Positions 36,393 through 48,466 are shown, counted from the first letter of the stretch. The stretch: 64,000 bases of DNA from Aliiglaciecola sp. M165 (GCF_007197995.1 NZ_VKKH01000002.1:62001-126000); one strand, 5' to 3'. Notes: generated by a model from the letters alone, not told the origin. Numbers and translations: made by a program.

Positions 36393-37676
36393 CTATTGTT
36401 TTAGTTTAACAATAGGTAACCGATTTAACCGTTGATATATCTCACTCAACTTTTTCAAATAGGCATCACTTTCAACCGTGTCAAACTGTTGCGCAAACTC
36501 ATCTTTGCTGAGCCCTTCAGGCAAGTCATCAATCGAAGGAAAGAACACACTTTCATCGTTAGTTTTGGCCAACATCATTTGAACCTGCTCAGCATACCGA
36601 GGATCAATGGCAACCAGTGCCAATTCAATTCCAGCCAGATCAGCGGCCAGATCGGCGAAACTAAACCCACTGCCACCAGGTGCCCTGTCCATTAACTCTT
36701 TAAACTCACCGATCGCAGTACTTATGCCTTGTTCCGACAATATTTTAATCGCCGCTGAGATAACAAAATGTTGAGTCAAATCTGAGCGGCCCGCTAGCAT
36801 AGGTCGATATCTAGGTGCACTAACTCGCCCTTCATAAGGCTGAACATCACCAATGAAGTTTGCCATTCTGTGATGTCCTGTGTACACCGCCAAAGCTAGT
36901 AGCGCAGCCTCATTTTCTTGAACTGGTGTGGATAAAACGTTGCGATTCTGAGCGTGTTCGAACAGCGGTTTAAGAAAATCAGCAAGAGATAAACCTGGCC
37001 TGTGTTGGGGTATTTTAAGCTCACTTAGGTATGCCAAATAATGGGTTACACGCAGCCTCAACTCTTCATCATCTGCACCGGCCAAGCCATTTTGTATTTC
37101 ATTCAGTCTCATTAAAAAGTTATGAATTGGATAAAGGACAATAGTTATTCCTTCAGGCTCGGTCCTGACGACTTTCACCAAAGAGAGGGCTTCATCTCCG
37201 ATATGACTATTGGTATGTTGATTAACGACGGCTGACATTAGCCATAGCGCCAGATTTCCTGAAACAGGAATATTTCCAAGCGAGACATTTTCAAGGGATA
37301 TCCCCTCCGCACTGACCAATTCTGCATTTAAGTTGATATAGCGTTTAATTAACGGTACATGATAACTAAACTGGATTGAAGCACGTTTCAAATCAGAATC
37401 AAAATGGCCAGAAAACTCTGGAATGGCACGTTGCATAAACCCCAAAAGGCTATTGACCTGAGGCTTGGTAAAGGTGACATTTTGCTCGACAAAACGTCGC
37501 CGCGTAACTTGTTTTAGTTGAGTTAATAATTGGTTTACGGTGTCAGCATCGTCAACCTGCTGATGCGCCGACACGATGACATTGGGCTGAGATTCTAAAA
37601 TAATAGCCCCGATCAATGTCATAAACAAAGCAAGACAGACAAAAACACCAATGAAAATCTTGAGCGCTTTTTTCAT
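36393..37676 (-). CDS. Membrane-anchored protein of unknown function
   Basis: A 427-residue protein with one N-terminal transmembrane helix (about 5–28) and a large probably periplasmic part. Distinct stretches are the low-complexity GGSGFSFADLAADLAG near residue 335, followed by a segment of the type ALVAIDPRYAEQVQMMLAK. I do not recognise a family or catalytic motif. It is convergent with the small gene at 36036. Confidence 0.75.
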   Translation of the reverse strand: MKKALKIFIGVFVCLALFMTLIGAIILESQPNVIVSAHQQVDDADTVNQLLTQLKQVTRRRFVEQNVTFTKPQVNSLLGFMQRAIPEFSGHFDSDLKRASIQFSYHVPLIKRYINLNAELVSAEGISLENVSLGNIPVSGNLALWLMSAVVNQHTNSHIGDEALSLVKVVRTEPEGITIVLYPIHNFLMRLNEIQNGLAGADDEELRLRVTHYLAYLSELKIPQHRPGLSLADFLKPLFEHAQNRNVLSTPVQENEAALLALAVYTGHHRMANFIGDVQPYEGRVSAPRYRPMLAGRSDLTQHFVISAAIKILSEQGISTAIGEFKELMDRAPGGSGFSFADLAADLAGIELALVAIDPRYAEQVQMMLAKTNDESVFFPSIDDLPEGLSKDEFAQQFDTVESDAYLKKLSEIYQRLNRLPIVKLKQ

Positions 37677-37773
37677 CAGCTATTAAACCATTCAAAATTA
37701 GTCACTAAACTTCGCTTAATCTCATCAGGATAGTTCGCTTCTACGTGCTGTATACAACAGAAAAGAAACTCAA

Positions 37774-38346
37774 TTAAAAATTCGGTTTATAGTCGAAACC
37801 TGCCGATGCCTCATCGTCAGAAAAGACGGCTATCAATTGTTCTTTGTTCAACATGCTATTGACCAAGTTGTTTGGAAATACTTCAATGCCGCTGTTAAAT
37901 GCCTCAACATTTTGGTTAAAAATCCGCAACGCTGCCCCTATATTTTCTTGCTGTTCTGCAATCTCTTTCATCAAGTTAGTCATAGGAGTAACTGTTTTTA
38001 GATCCGGATAGGCTTCCATAGTAACTTGAATTCCAGAAGATACGGATTTCATTAATTTTTCGATATCTCCCAAACCTTGTGGGTTAATGTCACCGTCACT
38101 CAATTGGGTTAATCCACTACGAAGTTTCGTAATGTCACTGAGTACCTGAGTTTCAAACTCTTTATGTTCGCTAACTATTCTCTCTAATTCAGGAAGGATT
38201 TTGTTTTTCTGTCGTTCCTGAGTCACAACGCCAGCCCAGGCCCTTTGCACTGCATTCTTGCGAGTAATAATGCCGTTGTAAATCATGATGACCGCTAACG
38301 CGACCAACGCTAAAATAACCAAAAGTACAATGATTGAAGTATCCAT
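37774..38346 (-). CDS. lemA: LemA family protein
   Basis: A 190-residue LemA protein: one N-terminal helix (about 5–25) and a coiled-coil domain with YNGIITRKNAVQRAWAGVV and QEIAEQQENIGAALRIFNQNVEAFN. LemA proteins are membrane-anchored with unknown biochemical role. It lies 8 bp after a DUF3137-like gene; this pairing recurs in proteobacteria and suggests they act together. Confidence 0.93.
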   Translation of the reverse strand: MDTSIIVLLVILALVALAVIMIYNGIITRKNAVQRAWAGVVTQERQKNKILPELERIVSEHKEFETQVLSDITKLRSGLTQLSDGDINPQGLGDIEKLMKSVSSGIQVTMEAYPDLKTVTPMTNLMKEIAEQQENIGAALRIFNQNVEAFNSGIEVFPNNLVNSMLNKEQLIAVFSDDEASAGFDYKPNF

Positions 38347-38354
38347 CTTCCCTC

Positions 38355-39386
38355 CTAAAAATTACTATCTGAATGGCGCATGAGTTGATGAACAAACGAT
38401 AACATACTATTTAAACGCACCATTTGTGTTTCGCCTTTAAGCTCTTTTAAAAATGCTTGTGGATGCTCTAGATCGTAGGATTGTTCTGCACCCAATAAAT
38501 CTGCGTTGTCAAAGGCAATGCACATTTGCCCATCAACGTTGATTTCGATATTCAGTTGCTTAAACAGTCCTGCAATATCTTCTATCGCAACAATCACTGC
38601 AGGTTTTAGAAATTTTGCTGCGCTAAATTGGTCACGGCAATAGACGTTGAATCGTTTTCGAAATACTAGGGACTCAGCGCTGTATTGATGTTGGTAATGC
38701 TGCCCCGCCGATGACTCAAATATTTGAATACCTCGCACATAAGTAAAAGGCAAGATGATGCCGTATCGATCGAAATGATCGTAGACGGTCTTGGTGCTGA
38801 CCTGAGTTCGACCTTTGGAATCAGTGGTGGTGTAGGTTACTGTGCGTTTATTGACGTAGTGAAAGTGATAGTAGTTAAAATCAAAATCATGCTCTTCACC
38901 GTCGTAGTGACTATGATAATAACTTCGAATTTCTCGGCTATAATTACCACGATCAAAATCTGAAAAGCGTGTTTGCAAACTTTTTGTGCCGGGACTAGGT
39001 GCTACAACAAAATGATTGTCCAGCATTGCGTCCATCTTAAAAATACGCGCCGACAAGTCGCCTATTTTTTTATTTTGAAACACAACGTAGCCTAAAACCC
39101 CTACTCCCATCAGCATTAATATTGCGCTTGCAACTAAGCTTTCATTAACGTAATCATAAATGCCGGTAGTAGCGGGAAGAAAACGCCAAAAGATTCCCGC
39201 AATAAGTAGCGCCGAAATACAGATGCACAATACAGCAATAACAATATGTCGCGTGTAATTGAACGCAACAGGCTGGCCAAAATCTATTGCTTTTTGCACG
39301 GTATCTAACAAATCCGGCTTGCTATCTGCGAGATCAACACTCCGTTTGATGTCTTTGAGTAATGCTTTGACTTGACGATTAGACAC
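38355..39386 (-). CDS. DUF3137-like membrane protein (LemA partner)
   Basis: A 343-residue protein with two hydrophobic helices (about 47–68 and 84–104) and a large soluble C-terminal region rich in aromatic and His residues (YYHSHYDGEEHDFDFNYYHFHY). That region, followed by GIILPFTYVRGIQIFESSAG, fits the DUF3137 pattern seen beside LemA. Biochemical role unknown. Confidence 0.8.
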   Translation of the reverse strand: MSNRQVKALLKDIKRSVDLADSKPDLLDTVQKAIDFGQPVAFNYTRHIVIAVLCICISALLIAGIFWRFLPATTGIYDYVNESLVASAILMLMGVGVLGYVVFQNKKIGDLSARIFKMDAMLDNHFVVAPSPGTKSLQTRFSDFDRGNYSREIRSYYHSHYDGEEHDFDFNYYHFHYVNKRTVTYTTTDSKGRTQVSTKTVYDHFDRYGIILPFTYVRGIQIFESSAGQHYQHQYSAESLVFRKRFNVYCRDQFSAAKFLKPAVIVAIEDIAGLFKQLNIEINVDGQMCIAFDNADLLGAEQSYDLEHPQAFLKELKGETQMVRLNSMLSFVHQLMRHSDSNF

Positions 39387-39416
39387 ACCTTCTCCTTGTG
39401 ACGCGATCCAAAATGC

Positions 39417-40249
39417 TCATCCTTTTAACATCTTACCACACAACTCTTTATACAGTTTAATGGCGACCATTGCCGTCATATTGTTAATGTCTCTGGTAGG
39501 ATTATATTCAACTATGTCTGCGCCAATAATTGGAATATTTATATGGTGCAGTACATCGAGTATTTGTCGAACTGTCATCCCGCCAGGTTCAAGGTGAGAC
39601 ACTCCAGGTGCATAGGCTGGATCCAGGGCATCAATATCAATGCTGACATACAAAGGTCCTTTAATATCAAGCTGTTCTGGCCCTTGCCAGTGGCGCATTT
39701 CATGTACAGTAACCGAGAACTTTTTTACTTGCTCTAATTGATGCGCATTGAGCGTGCGGATCCCAACCTGAGTTAAACTGTTCGCCAGGCCGTTTTCCAT
39801 AATCCGTGCAAATGGACAGGCATGAGACAATGGATTTCCTTTGAACTCATTGTACAAGTCTGGGTGAGCATCAAAATGCAGTATGTGGATGTGTTGGTGG
39901 TGTTGCGCTAAGCCTTGTAAGATGGGAAAGGTTATTGAATGGTCTCCGCCAAACACCAAAGGTTTGGCCCCTACACTTGCAATGTCACTTATTGCCTTGC
40001 GCACCTTATCAAAGGTTTGGTTATGGTCTTCACCAAGCAAATCACCCACATCTTGAATGTCAGGATGATTAGTCAAATCGACTCCCAGCTCAGTGCTTTT
40101 ATTGGCTGAACCTGAGACCAATAATTCACGTATTTTTGCTGGTGCTTTCGCCGGCCCCTTTAGAAAAGATGAATATTCATCAAAGGGCACACCCAGCACC
40201 GCGATATCATTGCTCTTAAGATGAGAAAGATTAAGGGAGCCGGCCGACA

Positions 40250-40250
<1 letters not shown>
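39417..40250 (-). CDS. Arginase/agmatinase (ureohydrolase) family enzyme
   Basis: A 277-residue Mn-dependent ureohydrolase. The metal ligands are in GGDHSITF, FDAHPDLY and SIDIDALDPAYAPG. Agmatinase (agmatine to putrescine plus urea) is the likeliest activity, but arginase-like or guanidino substrates are possible. ATG 40250 overlaps the parE stop as TAATG; the frame opens at 40286 but the overlap start is better. No other polyamine gene is nearby. Confidence 0.88.
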
Positions 40251-42253
<2,003 letters not shown>

Positions 42254-42332
42254 CTAAACAGACAATATTGACCCTTTATAGGCTTCAGCGCTATGCTGTG
42301 CGAGCACCCAAGTAACCGATAATGTAGAAATA

Positions 42333-43382
42333 TTGAAATTTAAACCTCTCGTTGCACTTGTATTCAGCATCTACGCATTTTCCACCAGTGTGGCAAATAG
42401 CCAAACATCTGGATTACAACCCCCCTTACTGTCAGATGCTCAGTCTGCAATTAAAAGTGCGCCAGACGAAAGTTTAAAAATGTTTGAGCAGATTAGGCCA
42501 AACTTGGCACAATATTCAACAGAATCACAAATTGCCTGGTACAAAGTCGCGATTGAATCAGCAAATGCTCTATTAAAAATGGAAGACAGTTATGCCTTAA
42601 CAAAGGAGATGTATCATTCCTTCTGGCAGACTGCTTCCAATCAGACAAAACAGTTTATAGGTGCACAATTTGGTCGTTATGGTTCTATTAACGGAGATTT
42701 GGCCAACGCCTCAACACTGTTTATCTGCGCTCTGAACTACAGCGACGATGAAAGTAGCCGACTACGTTCACTGAACAATCTGGCTATTGTTTACATTCAA
42801 AGTGGAGAATGGGAAAAGGCTAAAGAGACCTATTTGACCGGAATTGAACTGGCAAAGACAACAAACAATCAACGGGTTCTTGCCGCTATGAACAATAACT
42901 TGGGTCATATCTGGTTTGAGAAAAAAGATACGGTAAAAGCGCAGGAGGCGTTTAAAACGGCTTACGTGATCAAAACCAGGCTCGGCCAACATAGCAGCCG
43001 ACTGCTTTCGCTGCACAATTTAATGCAAAGCATTTTGTTACTGAAAGATTGGGCTCAGTGGGACTTGTACTTTCCACTATATCAGCGGCTTGCAAACGAA
43101 TACCAAATTGCAGAAGTCATCGCTCAAAAGCAATGGATGGAGGCCTACCGTTTATGGGCCACTGAACAAAACCTCCCTGACGAACAGTCACAACAAGATC
43201 TTATTAGAAAAGCGCAAGAGATAGAGAACCCTTCTTCGATTGACTTTGTGAATGACCTTGCGAGCAAAATGAATCTGCCAAACCCAGTCGACACTCAGCC
43301 ACAGCAAGCCAAAGCGAGCGCCAGTATTGAGTTTTTAAAAGAAGTGTCTACGGTTTGCAGCAGTGAAACGACAGGCGAATAA
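42333..43382 (+). CDS. Exported TPR-repeat protein
   Basis: A 349-residue protein starting at TTG 42333, with a signal peptide (KFKPLVALVFSIYAFSTSVANSQ). It contains several tetratricopeptide repeats, clearest at LNNLAIVYIQSGEWEKAKETY and MNNNLGHIWFEKKDTVKAQEAF. Likely a periplasmic scaffold; no partner can be named. It interrupts the otherwise conserved parE–yqiA order on the opposite strand. Confidence 0.8.
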   Translation: MKFKPLVALVFSIYAFSTSVANSQTSGLQPPLLSDAQSAIKSAPDESLKMFEQIRPNLAQYSTESQIAWYKVAIESANALLKMEDSYALTKEMYHSFWQTASNQTKQFIGAQFGRYGSINGDLANASTLFICALNYSDDESSRLRSLNNLAIVYIQSGEWEKAKETYLTGIELAKTTNNQRVLAAMNNNLGHIWFEKKDTVKAQEAFKTAYVIKTRLGQHSSRLLSLHNLMQSILLLKDWAQWDLYFPLYQRLANEYQIAEVIAQKQWMEAYRLWATEQNLPDEQSQQDLIRKAQEIENPSSIDFVNDLASKMNLPNPVDTQPQQAKASASIEFLKEVSTVCSSETTGE

Positions 43383-43413
43383 GCCACCCATTATTCAGTA
43401 GCAGTAATTGACG

Positions 43414-43992
43414 CTAGGATTCAAACAAAAACTTGCCAATAGCAGGAAGGTGCTTATCAAAGTCGACAAAACTGTGGTCGCCGCCCTCTTCAATGGTCAA
43501 CTTGCTGGCCGCATACTTTTGCTCGGCCTGACGATAATCCAAGGTTTCATCACCTGTTTGCAACAACACCCAATAGCATTGGGGATCAGTTAACTTTGGC
43601 GTGTTTAAGTTGAGCAATTCCTGAATATGGGACTCTGTTAGGGTAAAGGCTTTTTGTGTGTTTGGATTAACATGGTCGCCTAAATAATCCTGTAACAATT
43701 CAAAGGGCTTAACCGCTGGGTTGATCAAAACGGCTTTGCCACCAAATTTTTCAAGTAAATGGGTAGACATAAACCCGCCCATCGAGCTGCCAATAAATCG
43801 CAGCTGTTTGCCCTGATGTTTCTTCGCAAGGCCTTCAAGCAAGGTAGTTGCCTGCTGAGGATAGTTGGGTACCTCTGGCACTTCCATGGGAATATCTGGA
43901 TAATGTGTTTCCATGTATTTGATGGCCTGCTGAGCTTTGACTGATAGTGGCGAGCTCAAAAATCCATGAATGTAAATAAGTACGTAGTGCAT
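43414..43992 (-). CDS. yqiA: YqiA-type esterase
   Basis: A 192-residue alpha/beta-hydrolase. The nucleophile elbow is FIGSSMGGF, the oxyanion-side motif YIHGFLSSPLSVKA is at the N-terminus, and the catalytic His is in EGGDHSFVDF. E. coli YqiA hydrolyses short acyl-CoA and p-nitrophenyl esters. It belongs to the nudF–DUF1249–cpdA–yqiA run on the minus strand that is conserved beside parE in gammaproteobacteria. Confidence 0.93.
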   Translation of the reverse strand: MHYVLIYIHGFLSSPLSVKAQQAIKYMETHYPDIPMEVPEVPNYPQQATTLLEGLAKKHQGKQLRFIGSSMGGFMSTHLLEKFGGKAVLINPAVKPFELLQDYLGDHVNPNTQKAFTLTESHIQELLNLNTPKLTDPQCYWVLLQTGDETLDYRQAEQKYAASKLTIEEGGDHSFVDFDKHLPAIGKFLFES

Positions 43993-44003
43993 TTAAACCT
44001 TCT

Positions 44004-44747
44004 TTAAGTCACTCTGAATGTTGTGGATTGAAAGGATAAGTCGTCAAACAATTCGAATACTTTGTAACCTGGCGGATCTTTTGTCACGCCAAACTCTTCG
44101 GTCATGGCCCACTGCCAGCAAGTTGACGGGCAGCTCTCAAATTTGACGTTATCGATGATGCGGGTGGAATCTGTGTGGATATGTCCATAAATAACCAGTT
44201 GCAATGATTCGAGGCTGGAAATTTGCGACAAGAATTGTTCACGGTTAAGCCATTCGTGTTTGTCCATCCAGCTATTTGTATCAATCGGGTGATGATGACT
44301 AATCAATACATGACCCAATTTACGTGCGCGACGGATATTCTGCACAATCCTTTGCAGCGATTGCTGATCGTGCCGACCTTTTGTGCCTTGAAAACGGGTA
44401 TCCAAGCCATGAATCATCCAATTTCCCAGTTGTCTAGGGGGTGAATTAGCCAAATCAAAACGGCCCAACACCTCTCCGAAGTATGGGTTCAGGTCATGAT
44501 TACCAGGCAATGTTATTAGATTGTCTACGAGGTCATAGTGCTTGAGTATTTCAATGAAGTGCAGATAACTTAGTCGACTGTGATCACCAGAGATATCTCC
44601 GCTGGCAATAATCAATTCAGCATCAATGTCGGCTATTTCTTCAACGACGTTTTGCAATGAAATCGCCGGGTTGATTTGCTTGTAACCGAGTTTTTGGCGA
44701 TCTGCGAACAAATGGCAATCGCTAATTTGGACAATTTTTCTACTCAA
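44004..44747 (-). CDS. cpdA: 3',5'-cAMP phosphodiesterase
   Basis: A 247-residue class III phosphodiesterase (metallophosphatase). Metal-binding motifs: QISDCHLF, ASGDISGDHS, TLPGNHDLN, LISHHHPID and YGHIHTD. It lowers cyclic AMP and so tunes CRP control. The start is TTG 44747, which gives SRKIVQISDCHLF at the usual distance. It lies between DUF1249 and yqiA. Confidence 0.93.
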   Translation of the reverse strand: MSRKIVQISDCHLFADRQKLGYKQINPAISLQNVVEEIADIDAELIIASGDISGDHSRLSYLHFIEILKHYDLVDNLITLPGNHDLNPYFGEVLGRFDLANSPPRQLGNWMIHGLDTRFQGTKGRHDQQSLQRIVQNIRRARKLGHVLISHHHPIDTNSWMDKHEWLNREQFLSQISSLESLQLVIYGHIHTDSTRIIDNVKFESCPSTCWQWAMTEEFGVTKDPPGYKVFELFDDLSFQSTTFRVT

Positions 44748-44771
44748 AACGGTTTCAAAGCCTGGGCATAC

Positions 44772-45221
44772 CTAACATGCACGAATAGACTCTGCATGTT
44801 TAAGACAGAAAGCTAGCCATTCGGACAAAAACCGATTGGTCATTTCTTTTTCATTAGGCTGATGCATGTTGGTGTTGGGGTAGGCGTAACTAGGCTTTAT
44901 TGATCCGATATGTTGTGCACTGAGCACTTCGGCCACCTTTGCATCATGATACAAACGGATTAACATAACCGGGCGCAAATAATTGGGCACGCCATCGGCT
45001 AATTGAGCGAGCTCAACAGTACTGGTGTAGCGGCTACTGTCGACAATTTTTACCCGATAATACAAGCCATCGTTAATCTCAAACGCATAACTCAGGGTGA
45101 CCGTATCGCAATCCGGCAAAAGACGTAGAATTCGCGCATAGTTGACCTCACAAACCGCTAGTAAGTTCGGTAAGTCTGGTACATATTTGCGTTGTCTACG
45201 GATTGTGTTCATACCACTCAT
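44772..45221 (-). CDS. yqiB: DUF1249 family protein (YqiB)
   Basis: A 149-residue DUF1249 protein: YVPDLPNLLAVCEVNYARILRLLPD at the start, then ITVVDSS-like and VMLIRLYHDAKVAEVL strands. Function unknown; always found between nudF and cpdA in enterobacteria and relatives. It overlaps the nudF end by 26 bp. Start could also be the ATG at 45212. Confidence 0.9.
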   Translation of the reverse strand: MSGMNTIRRQRKYVPDLPNLLAVCEVNYARILRLLPDCDTVTLSYAFEINDGLYYRVKIVDSSRYTSTVELAQLADGVPNYLRPVMLIRLYHDAKVAEVLSAQHIGSIKPSYAYPNTNMHQPNEKEMTNRFLSEWLAFCLKHAESIRAC

Positions 45222-45825
45222 TTAATATCGTTTTTTCATTTAACAAGAACCATTGTAGCGCGATCACCGCCGCTGCGTTATCTATTTTGCCCTCGTTTAA
45301 CCAGTTGATTGCCTGACTTTTTTCTACCCGACGCACCAAAATGTCTTCACTTTCGTCATCAAGTCCATGAACGCCATACGCCTCATTAGCGTCGATTTCG
45401 CCTATGTAAATGTGTAACCGTTCTGTTGTCCCACCTGGGCTGGACAAATAAGATAGCGCTTTATGCAAACGCTTGATTTCTACTCCAGCCTCTTCTTTCG
45501 CTTCACGACGGCAAACCCCATCTGGCTCTTCACCTGGCTCAATCATGCCAGCAACGATTTCAATCAGCCAGGGAGAATGGCTGGTTGGAAGTGCACCTAC
45601 ACGAAATTGCTCAATAAATACGAATTCGTGGCGTTTAGGATCGAACAATAACACCGCAACGGCATGACCGCGTTCGAGAATTTCCCGTTTTATCTCCGGA
45701 CTCCATCCCCCTTCAAACAATTTATGGCTGAATTGGTAGCTAAGCAACTTAAAAAAGCCCGAATATAAAGGTCGCGTTTCAGTGATTTTTACATCACTTT
45801 TGCCAAAAACCGGATAGTCTTTCAA
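45196..45825 (-). CDS. nudF: ADP-ribose pyrophosphatase (Nudix)
   Basis: A 209-residue Nudix hydrolase that splits ADP-ribose to AMP and ribose 5-phosphate. The Nudix box GMIEPGEEPDGVCRREAKEEAGV matches G-x5-E-x7-REU-xEExGU fully. FIEQFRVGAL and YLSSPGGTTERLH are characteristic of the NudF group. First gene of the minus-strand operon, divergent from tolC. Confidence 0.95.
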   Translation of the reverse strand: MKDYPVFGKSDVKITETRPLYSGFFKLLSYQFSHKLFEGGWSPEIKREILERGHAVAVLLFDPKRHEFVFIEQFRVGALPTSHSPWLIEIVAGMIEPGEEPDGVCRREAKEEAGVEIKRLHKALSYLSSPGGTTERLHIYIGEIDANEAYGVHGLDDESEDILVRRVEKSQAINWLNEGKIDNAAAVIALQWFLLNEKTILNEWYEHNP

Positions 45826-46075
45826 TCTTTACTCCCGTAAATTCAGTATCAATGTGCAAGTTATCAGGATAAACAACCTTGATTAATAATTTTTTTCGCC
45901 CATTAATCAGTTTAAACACTAAAGAAAAAATATTCTGTTACACTTGAGCAGACGTTGTTACCACATTGTGTTTTAGGTTAGCGGTTGATTTTATTAGACT
46001 TTGGGTTGTCAAAAATAATAAATGTAAACGCATAGAAACAACACGAAACAATACGGAACATAAATAGGAATTCTA

Positions 46076-47440
46076 ATGAAAAAATCAATTCTGTCTTTGC
46101 TTGTAGGCTTTAGCGTGGCCTCCCAAGCCTTCGCAGATGATCTTTATCAAGTATACCAGCGAGCCCTTGAACAAGATCCGACTATCAACCGCGCCAAAGC
46201 TGATCGTGATGCAGCCTTCGAAGGTATTTCGATTAGTCGCGCTAACCTGCTTCCACAGGTATCCGCTACTGTAAGCTACAGTGACGGCTCTCAGGATCAG
46301 TTCGATTTCACTGCTAGTGAAGATCCTAATGCGCCCCCTAATGTCTCGGTTATCAGTAATGACACAACAAATTTGGGTTGGGATATTACTCTTGATTTAT
46401 CTATTTACGATCATCGCAACTGGGTAGGCCTAAACCGTGCTGAGAAAGTCGCACAACAAAGCGATACCAACTTTGCCGTATCTAAACAAGATTTGATTGT
46501 ACGCACCACGACAGCTTATTTGTCTGTATTAAGAGCGAAAGACGGGCTGGAATTTGTGCAAGCTGAGAAAAGAGCGATCGAACGCCAACTGGAACAAACC
46601 AAACAGCGTTTTGAAGTCGGATTGACAGCAATTACTGATGTACATGAAGCACAAGCGAACTTTGATAATACCGTGGCACAAGAAATTGTGGCTGAAAACC
46701 TGGTTGAACTTCGATTGGAAGAACTGAGAGAAATAACGGGTAAATATCACGACAATCTTTCTGTGCTGAATACACAAACATTTAGTGCGTCTCGCCCAAC
46801 TCCTGAGAGAGTCGATGGTTGGTTAAGTATTGCCGAAGAAAAAAACTTGGATTTAATGTTCCGTAAACTGGGTATGGAAATCGCCAAAGACGATATTTCC
46901 AATGCTAAAGCGGGTCACTACCCTACGCTGTCCCTCCGCGCTTCAAAGGGCCGTGATGATACTGAGATTAATGGTAATTCAGGCTTTCCAAAACGTGACA
47001 ATGACTCCATAGGCCTCTCCCTCAACATTCCCATTTATCAAGGCGGTTCTGTCAGTGCATCCACCGCACAAGCTCGCTATCGTTATGTTGCGGCCAGCGA
47101 AGATTTTGAGCTGGCTCACCGCTCGACAATACGTTCAGTAAGAAGCTCTTACAATGACGTTGTGGCCGCTACCTCGACGATTCGAGCTTTGGAGCAAGCA
47201 GTTGTCTCTGCACAAAGTGCATTGCAAGCCACTGAAGCTGGTTTTGACGTGGGTACACGTACTATTGTTGACGTATTAAACAGTACTAGAAACCTATTTG
47301 ATGCCAGACGAAACCTGGCAGGTGCGCGCTACGATTTTATCTCAGCAGTACTGCAGCTTAAGCGAGCAGCCGGGAACTTGACTGAGCAAGATGTTGTGGA
47401 TATCAACCGAGGTTTAGTAGCGATTCAAGCTACGTCATAA
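46076..47440 (+). CDS. tolC: Outer-membrane channel TolC
   Basis: A 454-residue TolC-family efflux duct. Signal peptide MKKSILSLLVGFSVASQAFA, then two internally repeated coiled-coil/beta units: DLYQVYQRALEQDPTINRAKADRD opens the first and GLSLNIPIYQGGSVSA the second. It joins multidrug and type I secretion pumps to the outside. AGGAA lies before the ATG. The divergent nudF position is conserved. Confidence 0.95.
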   Translation: MKKSILSLLVGFSVASQAFADDLYQVYQRALEQDPTINRAKADRDAAFEGISISRANLLPQVSATVSYSDGSQDQFDFTASEDPNAPPNVSVISNDTTNLGWDITLDLSIYDHRNWVGLNRAEKVAQQSDTNFAVSKQDLIVRTTTAYLSVLRAKDGLEFVQAEKRAIERQLEQTKQRFEVGLTAITDVHEAQANFDNTVAQEIVAENLVELRLEELREITGKYHDNLSVLNTQTFSASRPTPERVDGWLSIAEEKNLDLMFRKLGMEIAKDDISNAKAGHYPTLSLRASKGRDDTEINGNSGFPKRDNDSIGLSLNIPIYQGGSVSASTAQARYRYVAASEDFELAHRSTIRSVRSSYNDVVAATSTIRALEQAVVSAQSALQATEAGFDVGTRTIVDVLNSTRNLFDARRNLAGARYDFISAVLQLKRAAGNLTEQDVVDINRGLVAIQATS

Positions 47441-47462
47441 TCTGTAATAATTGATAAAAATA

Positions 47463-47499
47463 AAAATCTGCTACGTTCACTCGTAAGCAGATTTTTTTT
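47463..47499 (+). terminator. Rho-independent terminator after tolC
   Basis: AAATCTGCT...AGCAGATTT with an inner ACG/CGT pairing, followed by a long T run, about 25 bp past the stop. Confidence 0.92.
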
Positions 47500-47562
47500 A
47501 TCTGCATTTCAGGTAAAATCCATCCCGAACATAGCCCCTAGCCATTATTGGAACCGATTTTC

Positions 47563-48384
47563 ATGCAAGCCTCATCGATTCAAGCCAAATTTATCAAGAT
47601 TCGATCTAATAAAATTTTTGAATTGATCGTTATCACGGTCATTATATTTTCCGCTTTACTCGTTGGTGCCAAAACTTACGATATGTCGCCAACATTGATC
47701 ACCGTTGCCAAAGTACTTGATTGGGCCATCACGGTTTTCTTTTTAACCGAGATCACCATTCGTTTTATTGCAGAACCACGCAAACGAGATTTCTTTAAAA
47801 ATTTCTGGAATGTTTTTGACACACTCATTGTATTTATCAGCTTGATCCCTGCAGATGACACAGACATGGCTATCATCGCCCGTCTCGTGCGTGTATTTAG
47901 AGTTTTAAGAATGATCTCTATCATTCCTGAACTAAGATTGTTGTTAACCTCGTTGGTCAAGGCTATGCCGCAATTGGGTTACGTAATGCTTTTGATGTTC
48001 ATTATTTTCTACATCTACGCAGCAATTGGCAGTACTTTGTTCGAGACAATTAATCCTGTTTTATGGGGTGACATTACGGTTTCAATGCTGACACTGTTCA
48101 GAGTAATGACATTTGAAGATTGGACTGATGTCATGTATGAAACCATGGAAGTTTACCCTCTTAGCTGGATTTTCTATCTGACCTTCATTTTCTTAAGTGC
48201 CTTTGCTTTTTTAAATATGGTGATAGGCATTGTGGTCAATGTGATGGAGCAAGAAAACGCCAATGCCAGAAAAGAACTAGAAATCGAATCTGGTGAGCCA
48301 ACCCTAACTGACCTGGCCAATCAGATGAGCCAAATTCAAGCGCAAATTAATCAATTACTCGACGCAAAAAACAAATCCAGCTGA
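47563..48384 (+). CDS. Voltage-gated cation channel (bacterial Nav type)
   Basis: A 273-residue six-helix channel subunit of the NaChBac/NavAb family; four would form a channel. S4 has four arginines at three-residue spacing (ARLVRVFRVLRM). The pore helix and filter read TLFRVMTFEDWTD, keeping the Thr-x-Glu-x-Trp core of sodium channels but with EDWTD instead of ESWxM. A C-terminal coiled coil (LANQMSQIQAQINQLLDAK) is the usual tetramer zipper. ATG 47563 with GGAA upstream is chosen over TTG 47548. Confidence 0.93.
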   Translation: MQASSIQAKFIKIRSNKIFELIVITVIIFSALLVGAKTYDMSPTLITVAKVLDWAITVFFLTEITIRFIAEPRKRDFFKNFWNVFDTLIVFISLIPADDTDMAIIARLVRVFRVLRMISIIPELRLLLTSLVKAMPQLGYVMLLMFIIFYIYAAIGSTLFETINPVLWGDITVSMLTLFRVMTFEDWTDVMYETMEVYPLSWIFYLTFIFLSAFAFLNMVIGIVVNVMEQENANARKELEIESGEPTLTDLANQMSQIQAQINQLLDAKNKSS

Positions 48385-48393
48385 TACCAATAC

Positions 48394-48417
48394 AGCCCCG
48401 CTTAAGCGGGGCTTTTT
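48394..48417 (+). terminator. Rho-independent terminator after the channel gene
   Basis: The perfect palindrome AGCCCCGCTTAAGCGGGGCT is followed by TTTT, nine bases past the stop codon. Confidence 0.93.
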
Positions 48418-48466
48418 CGACTTAATACTATCCCCAAAACGATAACCGGGTCAGGAAGGAATAGTA

